Of a stretch of DNA of 64,000 nucleotides, positions 25,301-39,700 are shown one piece after another. The stretch comes from Streblospio benedicti. Its lineage: Eukaryota; Annelida; Polychaeta; Spionida; Spionidae. A program made the position numbers and the translations under genes. How positions within the stretch are numbered: position 1 is the first letter of the stretch; each line of letters opens with the position of its first letter. The notes under the pieces are model-generated. The model had not been told where the DNA came from, searched no databases, and saw only the letters and a program-made list of their open reading frames with translations. The stretch lies in the NCBI GenBank assembly GCA_019095985.1, contig CM032669.1:29786994-29850993 (forward strand), written 5' to 3'.

Positions 25301-26406
25301 TCGGCGATATAATGCGTCTAGACCTAGCTCTAAAGCCCTTGGTGCTATGCTCTTCCACCCTGGATCCTGCAGAGCCCCAGTTTCTTTCTCCTTAAAAACA
25401 CTAAATTTCATACACCTTTCAGTTTTCCTGGAACCTTTTACCTTCATCTCAGCCTTGTCACAGATTATGCATTTTGCTGGAAACAGGGGACAAGCACTAG
25501 CTGTACGTGGATCTCTTGTTCTTGAAGATTCGTGTGAGCACTCTTTCAGTCTCTCTTGGTGGTTGATGAACTTTCGATAGCATTCTTTGTGATAACCTGT
25601 TATTTCTACATCCAAGCTTCCAAGGGTATCAGGGATTTGTTTGCACACATTTGCCATACGACATGGGGAGTCTTCAGGTTGCAGCATCCTTTTGTCTCGA
25701 ATGACTTGCAGCTGAACAAGTTTTTCTGCAGGTGAAATTTTACACTTCGATAATGAAATGAAACCCCCCCACTGTATGTCGTTCCTGTGTAGAATACAGA
25801 CATCTTTAGGTTTTTGTGGAACTTTCAGGCTCAATTTTACGCTTTTTTGACATCACAACTTGCAAAATGTTGACTTCTGATTGTTAGCCCATCACCAATT
25901 ACGTGTGCAAACCTCTTGTATTAACCATCCATTTTCTTTTTCTCCCAATTTGTTTAAATGTATTAAATTGTGCACTACTATGTTCAGTATGACTTTTCAT
26001 TTCTTAAATATATTATTGCAATGCATTGTTCCATGAATTTATAGGTTAATAAAGACAGAGCATGTGTCAATAAAACGTAATTTGATAATTTAAAGAAAAA
26101 AAAGCATAACGAACCCCATTATATTTCATCAGCGGTTAGAGATAGAGCTTTCTAACATATTTCAATCGATTGGCCATCCTCAAAAACATATATTTTGACA
26201 CCAAGATCATCAAAATCGGTTAATATTTACTACATGAGCATAAAAATGAGTTTTCAATATGGCGGATGGCGGCCATATTGGATTTTATGATTATTGATTT
26301 TTTTAAGTGAAAGTGATTGTATCAAGGTCAAGAAAGTTGGTTAAGGCTATTTAGGCAATGTTTGGACAAGAAATTATCACAATATTCAGGTTTATTCAAA
26401 TTTTGG
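22373..26406 (-). mobile_element. 4.0-kb DNA element with about 358-bp terminal inverted repeats, family not named
   Basis: Left TIR 22,373-22,730 and right TIR 26,048-26,406 are almost perfect inverted copies (outer end CCAAAATTTGAATAAACC). They contain CAATATGGCCGCCAT and its inverse. Outside these points the flanks differ, and no clear target duplication was seen. The only coding content is a minus-strand spliced frame for a Cys/His-rich protein. The close match of the TIRs suggests a recent insertion or conversion between arms, but the coding part carries defects and an apparent internal deletion, so this copy looks non-autonomous. Compare a related relic at 13,600-15,770. Confidence 0.8.
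22920..25834 (-). pseudogene. Spliced Cys/His-rich protein of the long-TIR element, defective
   Basis: Reading the minus strand, exon A is 25,834-24,646, with CILHRNDIQWGG and YHKECYRKF, then CIICDK and FHRSC, which look like zinc-binding Cys/His modules. Exon B is 24,556 to about 23,861 (DICRAVTKGEWKLPKH, ILNRLGHCET, then GFVSATGNTPARKSTIDYF). A following segment at 23,802-23,435 ends FDGPNYSR and splices to 23,298-22,920 (YLAWFDIFLSNIE, then VDRTMEETFMKFAK and an acidic EYDDEYDEADDDDD tail). Introns at 24,645-24,557 and 23,434-23,299 have GT-AG ends. The frame shifts near 24,683 in an A-run and stops in frame at 23,100-23,102. Around 23,820-23,900 a short repeated stretch (CAATTGCACAGGAA on the coding strand) marks what looks like an internal deletion of the conserved middle of the family. 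It is probably the element's mobility protein, but no catalytic triad was recognised. Confidence 0.65.
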
Positions 26407-27599
26407 TATGCAATATAAAACTATTCTTTTAGTTTTGTATAGTAAATATGTGATCACCAGACATAGTTCACCAATCCCCTCGGGCCAATCATACATTGTT
26501 GACTTTAACTGTGCAAAAGTCAACACAATGTATACGTAACTAACTCAGCGTCCAGGACCTGTCTGTGATACCATAGATGGCATGGTCGATCACATTGATT
26601 ACAGAAGTGCTCCCTCCACGCTGTTATATCACTCTCTTTAATCCTATTACTTTCTTTATACCAGCCAGTGACAATGCCTCTGTAATTAACCCAACTGATG
26701 GACAAAGTCAGGGTTTCGTGCTATCCCCGGCAGGCTAGAGTAGTACACAGCTAACTTATTATGACCCACTATGATTCTGATTAGTTATTTCAATCTTCTC
26801 CAAGGATCATGGAAATCATGAGGTCAAATCACAGAGACTTGGGAACTATAGCACATTCTATCAGCCTGTGTGTGTTAACAAAGATTGTTATAGATAACAG
26901 TGTTCAAGTTCTTTGATATTAACTAGTACTTTACACCATGTGGCACAACAGTGTACACTTAGTGTGTACACTATTCTAATGAGTTCGCTTAGCGAAGCCC
27001 AATGCCCCAGAATCCACCTTTAGACGTTTAGAAATGAACCAAAAAACGACCCACCCATCCACACCCCTAGTATAGACTTCCAATGCCGTGTGTTGCCAGC
27101 CACCTCACAGTCACAAATGTTCATCCTCGAATGTATACTGAAAATAGATGTGGGGAAGGTGATTCTGCAATTTAAAGGCACACGTGTGACTAGACACTGC
27201 GTCAATCAGTCAACAATGGCTGCGCTACCACGACTGATTCGGCCTCTATATTCGGGACAGTTTGACCGTAGCTTAACTCAACCAAACACAATAACAAATG
27301 AATCTGGTCGGCACCACGGTAAAGGACAATGTGTGATGGGCAATGACAGAAGCGTGCATTTATAGGTTTTTATAATTATGAAGTGGTTCTTATCAGTGGG
27401 ACCTGTCCTAGAGGATGCTTTATGCATACTTTTTGATAGAATGGCTTTAAACGGCTTCCGATTCCTACAGTGTTTGACTCCATTAGAAGTTCCTCGCAGT
27501 AGGAACCCTCCCTCCCAACCAACCAACCAACCAACCCTTTTTCTGCCCTTGTCAATATTGTCACGCCCACCCTCACCTCTAAAGTGGTGAGTTTATAAG

Positions 27600-27790
27600 G
27601 GACCTAGAAATCACACATCTATCTTGTTTTTCTTATTTCCCACACCCCACAATTTCTCAGCCTTTTTCCCACTTCCTGGAAATTCCACATCTCATTTCTC
27701 TTTTTTTTTGTTACTTTCCCCCACATATCCCTCATTTTCATCATGCCTCCACCCCCCCCCCCCCCCACACACACACACACCATTTCTTTA
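27600..27790. repeat. Pyrimidine-rich tract with C-run and (CA)n
   Basis: It is almost pure C/T with CCCACA and CTTTTTCCCACTTCC motifs, ending in a run of C followed by CACACACA. Similar tracts lie at 18,410-18,610 and 21,215-21,425, and on the opposite strand at 50,650-50,880 and 57,150-57,330. It may be a dispersed low-complexity family. Confidence 0.5.
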
Positions 27791-29300
27791 TAACCAATCT
27801 CCACTTTTCAATGATTTTATATGTCTGAGCGCTTACAAGTCAGTGGAAATCTTAATCATATAAATTTATGACTAACGGTCAATTACCAAGAAAAGGAGCA
27901 TACGACATCCTCTCTCGGCAGCTTCTCCCACGCATGCGCATAAAAGCGCGCACCTGCACATACTCTTTCATTTCTCACTGTAAAGTTATTTTGTACACGC
28001 AGTAACTTGTGATACTCTCATACTTTGTACATAGTAACGGATTACAATCAAGGTAGGGCAAATGTGTGCTTATTCCTTGATTCTAGATATCGGTTTGTTA
28101 CTGTTTTGTTGTAATTTTATAGCCATATTACAACCCTATATTTGCTTACTAAGAATAAGGAATTTCTGGACTTGTTAAAGAGTGAGATGTTGAAGAATCG
28201 ACTCATTTATTAGTGATACCAAAGATTCTCCACTACAGGGTCAATTGCAATTCCGTGCATCATTTTACGATCACGTCCTTAAACCAGCTTGCAGATTTTC
28301 TGGCAGATCCAGGCGTTTTTAATAGGAGGCTGGCTTATCATATGGGGTTTGCACGGACGAAGGCTCAACACAACCCCATGAGATTGACATTTTGCGACTT
28401 GAAAAAATAAGAGTCCCGCCCACTTCCACCACCACCCAACTTGTCAAGGACGCTCCGTGTTAATTTTAGTTCCCAATTATATTTGACAAATACGCGCATC
28501 TCGTGGGGTCACTTTTATGTCGAGCGAAGTTTGCACGTGTGCCGAGACTCGCTAATAGTTATCATGTACATTTCACTTTGTTCACTTGAAACAATACAGC
28601 ATGCCACCATCGAGAAGGGAAACGTCCGCATTTGGATCGGGTATGAATGAGGTAAAATATGATAAATTTGTGGGAAATATCCTGCGAAAATACATACATT
28701 TGCATGCATGTACGCCTCCCTAAAGAGTTCACATGTATCACGTCTAATTATATTGGCCTAGCTATAAATGACTTAGTCTATATAACAGTGCCATAGATTT
28801 CCCAGAAAAGAGTCTCGCATCCACACTTGCGAGAAACGCAACGCACCATAAGGTCCTCCCGGGGTGGTATATGATCAAAATTATGATTTAGCAGGGCCCC
28901 AAGCCCCCCTACAACTGCCACTGTAAACTCCATGTGAACCAAACATTAAAATGATGATTTCTTCCATATATTATAAACACATTTTTCAATTACCCGCCTG
29001 GACTGTTACAGCATTACAAAGTGCCCCTGCCACAAGCTATTGGCGTACAATTAGTCATCACAATTCCTAATGCAATGATGCCCAGTACATGGTGGCCTCT
29101 TCCTAAATGCTTGTTCTGCCTTCCTCCATTACACTAAGTTCAGTGGTTCGTCGGCTTCATATTACTGGAGCTTCCCATGGAAAGCATCCAGTTTTGAATG
29201 GATCTCATCTTTTTTTTATCTGATAAACACAATCTGTGTTAGTAATCTGTGTTAGTAATCTGTGATTTTGTTTAGTATTTGTTGTTGTTTTTGTGTAAGC

Positions 29301-29540
<240 letters not shown>

Positions 29541-30596
29541 TCGCTTTTGTTTGTGTGTTATTTGTTGCTGTTTTTCTTTATTATTAGGGTGACCACTTTT
29601 GGGGAGGTACTGCCCAAGCATGATAAATTTACACATTGAGTAAAATCATAAAATCATAGGCGGGGCGGGGGCGGGGGGGTCTTTGTTTGTAAATTACTGC
29701 ACCTTTGTACTGCATATAATTAGTATCCCACTACTCTTTGCAAGCTTTAATCTCACAATTTAGGTTGATGAAAATCTATTTATAGATTATGGTATCACCT
29801 AGTGTCATGTCACATCCGTATAAAGGAATGTGTCGTCTGGTGAGATGCGAAAATATGTCTGAGCATCAGAACATTTTTATGGTTATTAACTCCTGCATCT
29901 ATATAATCACTTGGTATTTGCTTGTACGGTTCTATTCTAAACGGAGAAATTCAGTAACTTGGACGGATACAAACAAAAATGGTCATTTTTCGTTCAAATT
30001 TATCGTAATAGGAAAACTATTGGTGATAGAAGGTTCACTTCAAACTATGTTGTTCTTGAGTGTTTATAGTATACAAAGTACTAAACATTCTATGTACTAA
30101 TTAATAAAAATGAGTATTATAAGTAGGAAACAAGATAAGACAAGTCTTAATCATTTATTCATTGTAACAAAATGAGCTTATGCAGTAGGTCGCTGTGGTT
30201 CTTTAACCAAGTCTGGTAACTAGTAGTAACTATGTGATATAGCCACAATAAATTTGGAGAACAGAACCGTGTATTTCAGCACTTACACAAAAGTCTAGTT
30301 TTACAATATTTCTATGTGTATGTCGTAATAAAAAAAAGTGAATGTATCATGCTGTAACAAGGCTGTCTTCAATGAAATACAGTAATGTTTTAAGGTTAAT
30401 GTATGATACTGTTGTCACCGGAAGTTAAACTAATCATGTCAGTTGTGTTTTTTCTTACACCTGGAAGCAACTTACTGGTACAGCCTATTGTAGCCATCAA
30501 AAGTCTGCCTTTGTCATTCAATCACGTGACACGATTTTGAGTGTGACAAAAAAAACTATTATATTGAGCTGACTTCACAGATGATGGATTCATTAA

Positions 30597-31309
30597 CCCC
30601 TTTCACAAAACGCGTAGGCCGCCACAGTCCTACGATTTTCGTATGCGTATGAAGCGTATTATACTCATAGTAACGTCGTAACATAAAACAGATCTTGCAT
30701 CGAGACCTGTCCCAAATTTTTGTCATATCTACGATTGATTTATGCTCTTCAGTTGTATAATCGTGATAATGTCCTGCTCTAGCCATAGGACTCTCCTATG
30801 CTTGTCCTACGCCCGGCTTACGACTGCTATGACTTTGACATGTTGCAGCCAGCCTACAACTGTTATATGACGTACCTACGTTGGTTCTATGATGCGCCCA
30901 CGTCAGCGGCATAGGAAGCACACCAGAATGTGTTAAATCGTAGATCAAGCATAAGACGGTCATATGATCGGTCTACATCTATCATAGGACGAGCATATAA
31001 ATTTAACAACATACGACTCAAAAATCATGTTAGAATCGTATGCCAACCTCACAACAGGCTCACTACAGTAGCAGGGTCATCTTGGGCATGATGCACGCTT
31101 TCCATCAATCGTAAGTCCGTGCATAACAGGAACGTAAATTTTGAACATGTTCAAAACTCTACGACGGTGTGTTAAGACGGGTATTTTCAGCCGAGGATGC
31201 TCGAAAATCGTATGACGATCACAGGATTTGCGTACGCATTTTGAATATTTCTATGTACTTTTGTCTTAAAGACGTCCTGACTGAGGCCTGCGTGCTTTGT
31301 GAAAGGGGT
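30597..31309. mobile_element. Non-autonomous TIR element, about 713 bp, TTAA-type candidate
   Basis: The left end CCCCTTTCACAAAACGCGTA is inverted at the right end, GCGTGCTTTGTGAAAGGGG. The left flank is TTAA and the right flank is TTTT, compatible with a decayed TTAA target duplication of the piggyBac type. The interior is non-coding and packed with variants of CCTACG/CCTATG/TCATACGA. It includes TTTTGAACATGTTCAAAA near 31,139, also found in the element at 2,067-2,406. Confidence 0.7.
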
Positions 31310-32720
31310 TTTGGGGAAAATGGCAGCGTAGACAGTTACATATTGTGCACAGACAGATTAACATCCATATATTGACCTCTAGAGTGACCACGTTCTCCAG
31401 TAGTTGCCATTGTGTATCTAATGGAAAATTCCCAGAAACAATAGTCATTGTCGCTTGTGTCTAACGTGTCTTACATGCGGTTTTTGGAAAAAGTTGTATC
31501 CCTGGAATCTGTTATTGCTAATGAAGGTGCAATCAAGTGTAGTATATAAGAACATAGTATCATTTTTGCAATTATCTTGAGGTCCCTACATGGAATGCAA
31601 AAATAAGTGGAGTGTCCCGGTGTCCCATTTTAAGGCTTTCTAAAACCAAGAACGTATGGGAACCCTTAAGTGCCCCCTCCCCTCTTTCCAAAAACACAAC
31701 AAAACTGGATCTGCCAGTGGCCACCCGAGATGTCAGAGAGAGGTGGACTTTTTAAGAAGGTTTGAAGTGGTCTCTATGACTCTTTGGAACTCAAGAAAAA
31801 TTCTTAATGTTGAGGTGGTCTCATTATAGTATTAATTGGGGGTTATGTTGTATGCAATTTACATACCACCTCCACGTTAACATTCAACAGAAATCTACGT
31901 TATTAATTCATCCGCTAATAATTGACACATATTTTGTATTGATATATTTGAAGCATTATGTAACATTGTTGTCGTACACACGTAGTAGCTACATGTCATT
32001 TATTTACATGCTATTTTGATAGTCTACAGTCATGTATCGTGTATTGTGGAGTGCATGTGAACATCAGTGAACATACACCAACTATATCAAAAGCTCATTG
32101 TGTATTACAACATCACAATATTTATTAGTATATGTAGTTTGCACAATACAGCTTTTCCTTGCAACATTAAGTCTAAAATGTGATTTCCTTGCAACGTTAT
32201 ATTTAAATTGTACACGTACTGTGAATTAATATATTCACAATATTAAATTAGTGGACAGCGAACTCATTGCATAATACTTGCCCACATTGACTGAGATGAA
32301 TCCTTGACCTTTCTCTGATTTCTCTATACTTTAGGAAAACGTCTACTTTCTCACTGTAAAACTTATGTGGCCACTATCAACTCTCCTGAAGGTGTCACAT
32401 ACGACATGTTCCACTATAGGTCCTGCATAGAAAAGGAATGCGTGGATAGTCACATTGGCGTAAACGTGTATTCATGTTCGTGAACAGTCCTGATGGTAGT
32501 CAGGGGCGTCGTTCTACTAGGTATTGCCTCTAAACGCGCCATGGGAAATTGACTTACAACTATATACTATTTTTTCGTATCGGTGCCAATTACAATAACG
32601 CTCTGCTGTGACTTATATTATTTGAGAGCGTCACTTTCCACCTCAAAGAATATCTGTCATGACAGCTGCTGTGTCACGGATTTCATCATGTCATAAACGT
32701 TACAAACGTGCATCTTCTGC

Positions 32721-33271
32721 AATACAATACTTTCTTCATATCAACATCTATCAAAATTTACAAATATATAACTCAATATTTCGATAACAAATCTGTTTAT
32801 ATTTGTCAAGAGTGTAGAGTCATAATGCAAACACTATGACTCCAGGATTGCAAGTGTGTCAGAGCCCCCCACCCCACCCCCCACCCCACCCCTTCTATCC
32901 ATCCCCATCCTTCCTCAGTGTAGTTAAAATGCAGTGAAGGAACGAATAAAGTCCTTGCAAAAGAACAGAATGTCATGAGTAGAAAAATAGAAAAGAAGCT
33001 ATATATATACACCTCAGAAAAGCTTCTTTGAATAGTAAAGATCGGTACCTGATGTGTACTTTCCTATACTTAGGAAGAGGAGGTTAGATAGAGGGGGGGG
33101 GGGGGCGTGGGGAGGGGGCGGGGGAGGGCACTGGCACACTTGTAATCTTGGAGTCATAGTGTTTGTATTCTGACTCAACACTCTTGACAAAGATAAACAG
33201 ATTTGTTATCGAAATATGAGTTATATATTTGTAAATTTTGATAGCTATTGATATGAAGAAAGTATTGTATT
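32721..33271. mobile_element. Foldback element with about 145-bp inverted arms
   Basis: The left arm (about 32,721-32,870, starting AATACAATACTTTCTTCATA) is repeated in reverse at about 33,128-33,271. Both arms share GTCATA..GCAAACACTATGACTC and its complement. The spacer holds C-rich and G-rich runs facing each other, so the G/C runs may be part of the arms. No reading frame. Confidence 0.75.
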
Positions 33272-33718
33272 ATATGAATTAACTCAGCTAATGAATCTGT
33301 TCAACAGTGCATCTTCCGGTTGTCGCGTATACACATATGTGAATTTCGCAATGAGTTTAAACGTTGATAGGGCATTCAATATCGTAGATAAAACATATCA
33401 AGAAAACGATCTACCGGCAATATCTTTGCTTTGTTTCCAGCCCACACATAATGTAAGGGTACAGAATTGAAGGTTAATTAAAAGTGTCGACCATACGTGT
33501 ACGCTTTTTAACCAATGTATTGAACAGTGGTGAAAATATTTGGAAGGATATGTGGGTGATTAGCTGCTGTTTATTATGGCCTTAGTGCGATGAATCGATT
33601 TCTCTCATGTTTTCCGGAAATGCTCAATTCTGATTGGCTGAGCGGCGGAGTGGAAATTTGATATCCTTCACTACAAAGTTTAATACCTAGCATGCGTAAA
33701 TAAACAAGAGAATAAAGG

Positions 33719-33849
33719 GTTATCATACGAGTGGGTGTGAGAGATCAGAGAATATCTCACCACGTGTGCAGTTTAAAGTAACTCGTTCCTTAAAACGTCA
33801 CACTTAGTGAGACATTGTCTGATCTCTCACCCCCACTCGTATAATAGCC
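33719..33849. mobile_element. Short palindromic element, about 130 bp
   Basis: ATACGAGTGGGTGTGAGAGA on the left is mirrored by TCTCTCACCCCCACTCGTAT on the right. The arms continue inward through GATCAGA..AT.TCTCAC. The intervening loop is about 40 bp. It is MITE-like. Confidence 0.7.
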
Positions 33850-34140
33850 TATTAGAGAATTGTAGATGAAATGCTGTGGCTGGTGTGATTATTCAAGCTA
33901 TGATCATAGATCACAAAATACATGCCTGTGTGCCATTATTTCTTTCAAATGGAAGGCAGGACTGAAAGATGGGCACATGTAATATGATTATTTGATTGCT
34001 CAATTGATTATGAATTTATTAATTGATTAATCCAACCATATCAATTCTATTTATCTATTTTCTCTTTGCCTTGCTGCCTATAAATACAAGATAAACGAAA
34101 GGTTGCCACTACAGGTTTGGGAGCCCGTACCTTAAGGCCA

Positions 34141-36322
<2,182 letters not shown>

Positions 36323-36634
36323 TCAGTATGTAAAATAAAACTAATACATTATGTTTCACCCTACTTTGGGTCCTTTTGTAAAATCTTTAACTTATAAACA
36401 GCAATGTACCGAGGAAATGAATAAATTAAAATAAGATATACGCTATGTACTAGTACCATAGGTCTCGAATTACATATAACCTTTTCAATAGGTCATTTAT
36501 ATCCAACAAATTTAACTTTATGCTGAAATCTTGGACGTGGAAGCTGAGGAGTTAGTGATTTCTCATGGACCCGATGTTTTAAATGGGATTAACTCACATC
36601 ACATTATCATGAACGTACAGACGATCTTGGCGTT

Positions 36635-36640
36635 TTTATT
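36635..36640 (-). terminator. Candidate polyadenylation signal of the SMB-7TM receptor gene
   Basis: AATAAA on the minus strand, about 160 bp after the receptor stop codon at 36,800. It is the nearest clear hexamer in the right orientation. Usage is not proven. Confidence 0.4.
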
Positions 36641-36799
36641 CGTGGATTCATCCAGGGCAAAAATTATATTTTGGAAATCAATGTAGTGAATTTAAAGTTA
36701 GACTTAGACTTAGACATCAAGAGAAACACACTTGTTCAAAACCTCCACTACGATCTCTACCCTAGTGCTTTAATTTACAATGACAAACTTTTGTTCCCT

Positions 36800-39700
36800 C
36801 TATGTATGCCTACCTTGGGCTGGAATGTTGCTGTTTGTATATAACCTCGGATTTAAAGACGTCTTTAGAGACATCCAAACTCGTTTGTTAAGCACAAACA
36901 CGTGGCACATAAACATACCTTGAAGACCACACAGACAGATAAACACGTACCACATGGCCGGATGCTGCACCACGGCACCAAGAAAGCCGAAGAGCCACGT
37001 CAACCCCATTATTATTGCCAATTTAGCATAGACTTTGGCCTCGTTAACGTTGTTTACACTGCTAGCAGACGCCGTTTCCGATACCGTGCATCGAATGGTG
37101 CACCCAGTCATGGTGTACATTATGACATTGAAAACAAGTGCGATAAGGATGGGTATGCCAAAGTACACAGTATGTGCGAATGAGCCGTTCATCCAGCAGG
37201 TAGGGGCACCGAACAGGGGCTTGTAGAAAGGGTCTACCCATGGCAATCTGTCGAGGAGCATACAGCCTCCAGTCAGTCCAATGGGGATGCCCCATGCAAT
37301 GAAGCCACACCGAACTAGTGTCGTGCTTTTATGATTCTCCCCCAAAGAGTCAGGATTGTAAAACTTTTTGAAAATCAGAAATCCCACTACACATTTCCAC
37401 AGCATGGCTGAAATGAAAGTGTATTGTGTAAGTGCAGCAAAGATCTGGCATGCCAGTTCAAAGTCTCTCATGTAAGAGCTTGCAAGAAATATGGCATATG
37501 CCCAGAAGAGTGTGAGACTCAAGCAGAACTGTATTTTGTTTGGAATGGACCAATACAAAGGTACACAAGCCTGTAAACAAATTCTGATAAAAAGACTAAC
37601 CAAGGAAAGAGATAAAGTCACGGCAGTGGTTATGTTCATATATGAAGAAGAGCTGTGCCCATCCAGAACCACTGTACTAGCATTTGTTTCCATGCACTGC
37701 ATTGTTAAATTTCCTTGCAGATGAGCACTGTGGTTGACTGAGCACTGGATGGATGCTCGCATGGTCACTTTACCACCTGCCTGCACGTTGCCTCTTTGGT
37801 TTTCTGTGTGGACAAACACATTCATGTCGGCTTTAGCTCCAGTTTCTAAGACCAAATAACCAATATTAACCAGAAAGTGTTTGATTATGGATTGTACAAG
37901 GGACAACAGAAATGAATTCAATTCTGCGGCAATTAAGACATCCTCATCTACAATAATGGGTTTTGACATGGTGTCGACAAAACAAATGATGAGCAATAGG
38001 TTTGACTTCCCTTCAAGGTCTTCTATCTGCCTTCCTCGTATGCTTTCAACATAGCATTTGAACGCGAGTGACACGCTAGTGTTAAACCAATGGGTTGAAT
38101 GCTCTTGAAGACACATATTTATCGTCTCATTTCCCAATGCTTCTAGGTCCAGAACACTGACCTGTCCTTCAGAAAGCTCATGCGTGTAGTTTTCCCTTGT
38201 AAGCTTGTAAGTGAAAATAAAGGAACTGCGTAACGTAATAGAGCATGATGGAGAAGAAGTTAAGCTCGGGCACAAACCTTCTACACTGGGGACTCTCACC
38301 AACGTTTTATCAATCTCTACCCGTTTATGAGTGTACCTAAAATTAAAGAGAAGAGATAATGAATTGGGCAGTGGTCTGTCATGTGGGGAGGGAAATGATT
38401 CAAATCCACATACTATTTCTCCAGAGTGAGGCTGGCAAGTTTCACACACTAGGTTGCCCACATATGCACCAAAGTATGAAGATCTGGCGAGACTGACATA
38501 CACAGCTGTTCCCGATGTATCACAGGACTCATAGACACAGGTCTTATTCTTACAAACGTGCGCCGTATTGACGTCGCGAATACACATATGTGAATTATCA
38601 AATGCATCTACCTCAACGTAGCATTCCTTATCATAGTTAAAAACATCAAGCAAACTGTTTATTGGCGACTTCGTCGTGCACCTTGCACGAGTCCGCCAAA
38701 TCTGTGTGTTCGTAACATTATTACATAGTGCACAGGCCTGTGTCACATAGTCAATGCCTGTGTCCATGTCCATCACTGGCACAGGCAGGTGATAGAGGCT
38801 GGTGTGGGGTCTTGTCATGGCCGCACACGGCGTGCTGTCGTCTGCGCAGGTGTCGACCATCCAGAAAGATGCCGATTTGTTGTATGGTGTGATACAGTTC
38901 ATTTGTGGATGGATACCAGCCAGTCGTCTGCCTTTTAAGTAGTCATCTGGACATGTGTCCATGAAGTCTGGACAACAATCCCCTGCAAAACAATTCAAGT
39001 TACAATTGACGATGACTTGCACTACTTGGACGTGTAACCATACTGTTATCAACTTAACTTAATGAAATATTAAAATTCTGTATGGTTTAAAATTGATGAT
39101 AGATTATAGATATTCTACGTGCACAACTTGACATTGAGCCAATGAAATGTCTCTCCGGATGTTGAGCACAAGTAACATTGACCATAGATGGTTTTCAAGG
39201 ATTTAAGCTTGAATTCAGTAGTGGGCAAGTTGAACATAGGTGATCATCAGTGAATGAGAAGGTCAAGTGGGGCCTCAGGCTGTGATTCAAAGTGAGGTAC
39301 TTTATTTTGACTCGCAACACCGTTACACACGTGCATGTACCAGCTCAGCCCATAGGCATGGTCCAGGGGTGGCGGGGGCGAGTGCGCCCCCTTTTTCCCA
39401 CCAAAATACTTCATTTTCGTAGGGTTTTTGATGAAATCCTTAAGTGCGCCCCCCCCCCTTTCCTTACGTGCCCCCCCCCCCCTTTTACAAAAAAAAACTG
39501 GATCTGCCTATATCTGCCTGTGGCTTCAACATCTCCCTTTCGGCATACAACACGAAAACGGAAAAAAATAACCTAAAATTGCCTATTGGAACACACCACA
39601 CTGACTAGTTTGAGGTATTACCATGGATCACACACAGTGCACTGCATGAGCAGACGGTCGCATATTGGCTCATTGGCACTCCGCAGGCAAACTCAGCGCA

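Noticed and set aside
37491-37724. Plus-strand frame inside the receptor exon
   Set aside because: It is an antisense shadow of the receptor coding sequence.
38983-39052. ATG at 39,052 as the receptor start
   Set aside because: It lies in an intron. Splicing at 38,982 restores the somatomedin-B motif CVIHGDCCPDF with the upstream exon, and the signal peptide is at 42,792.
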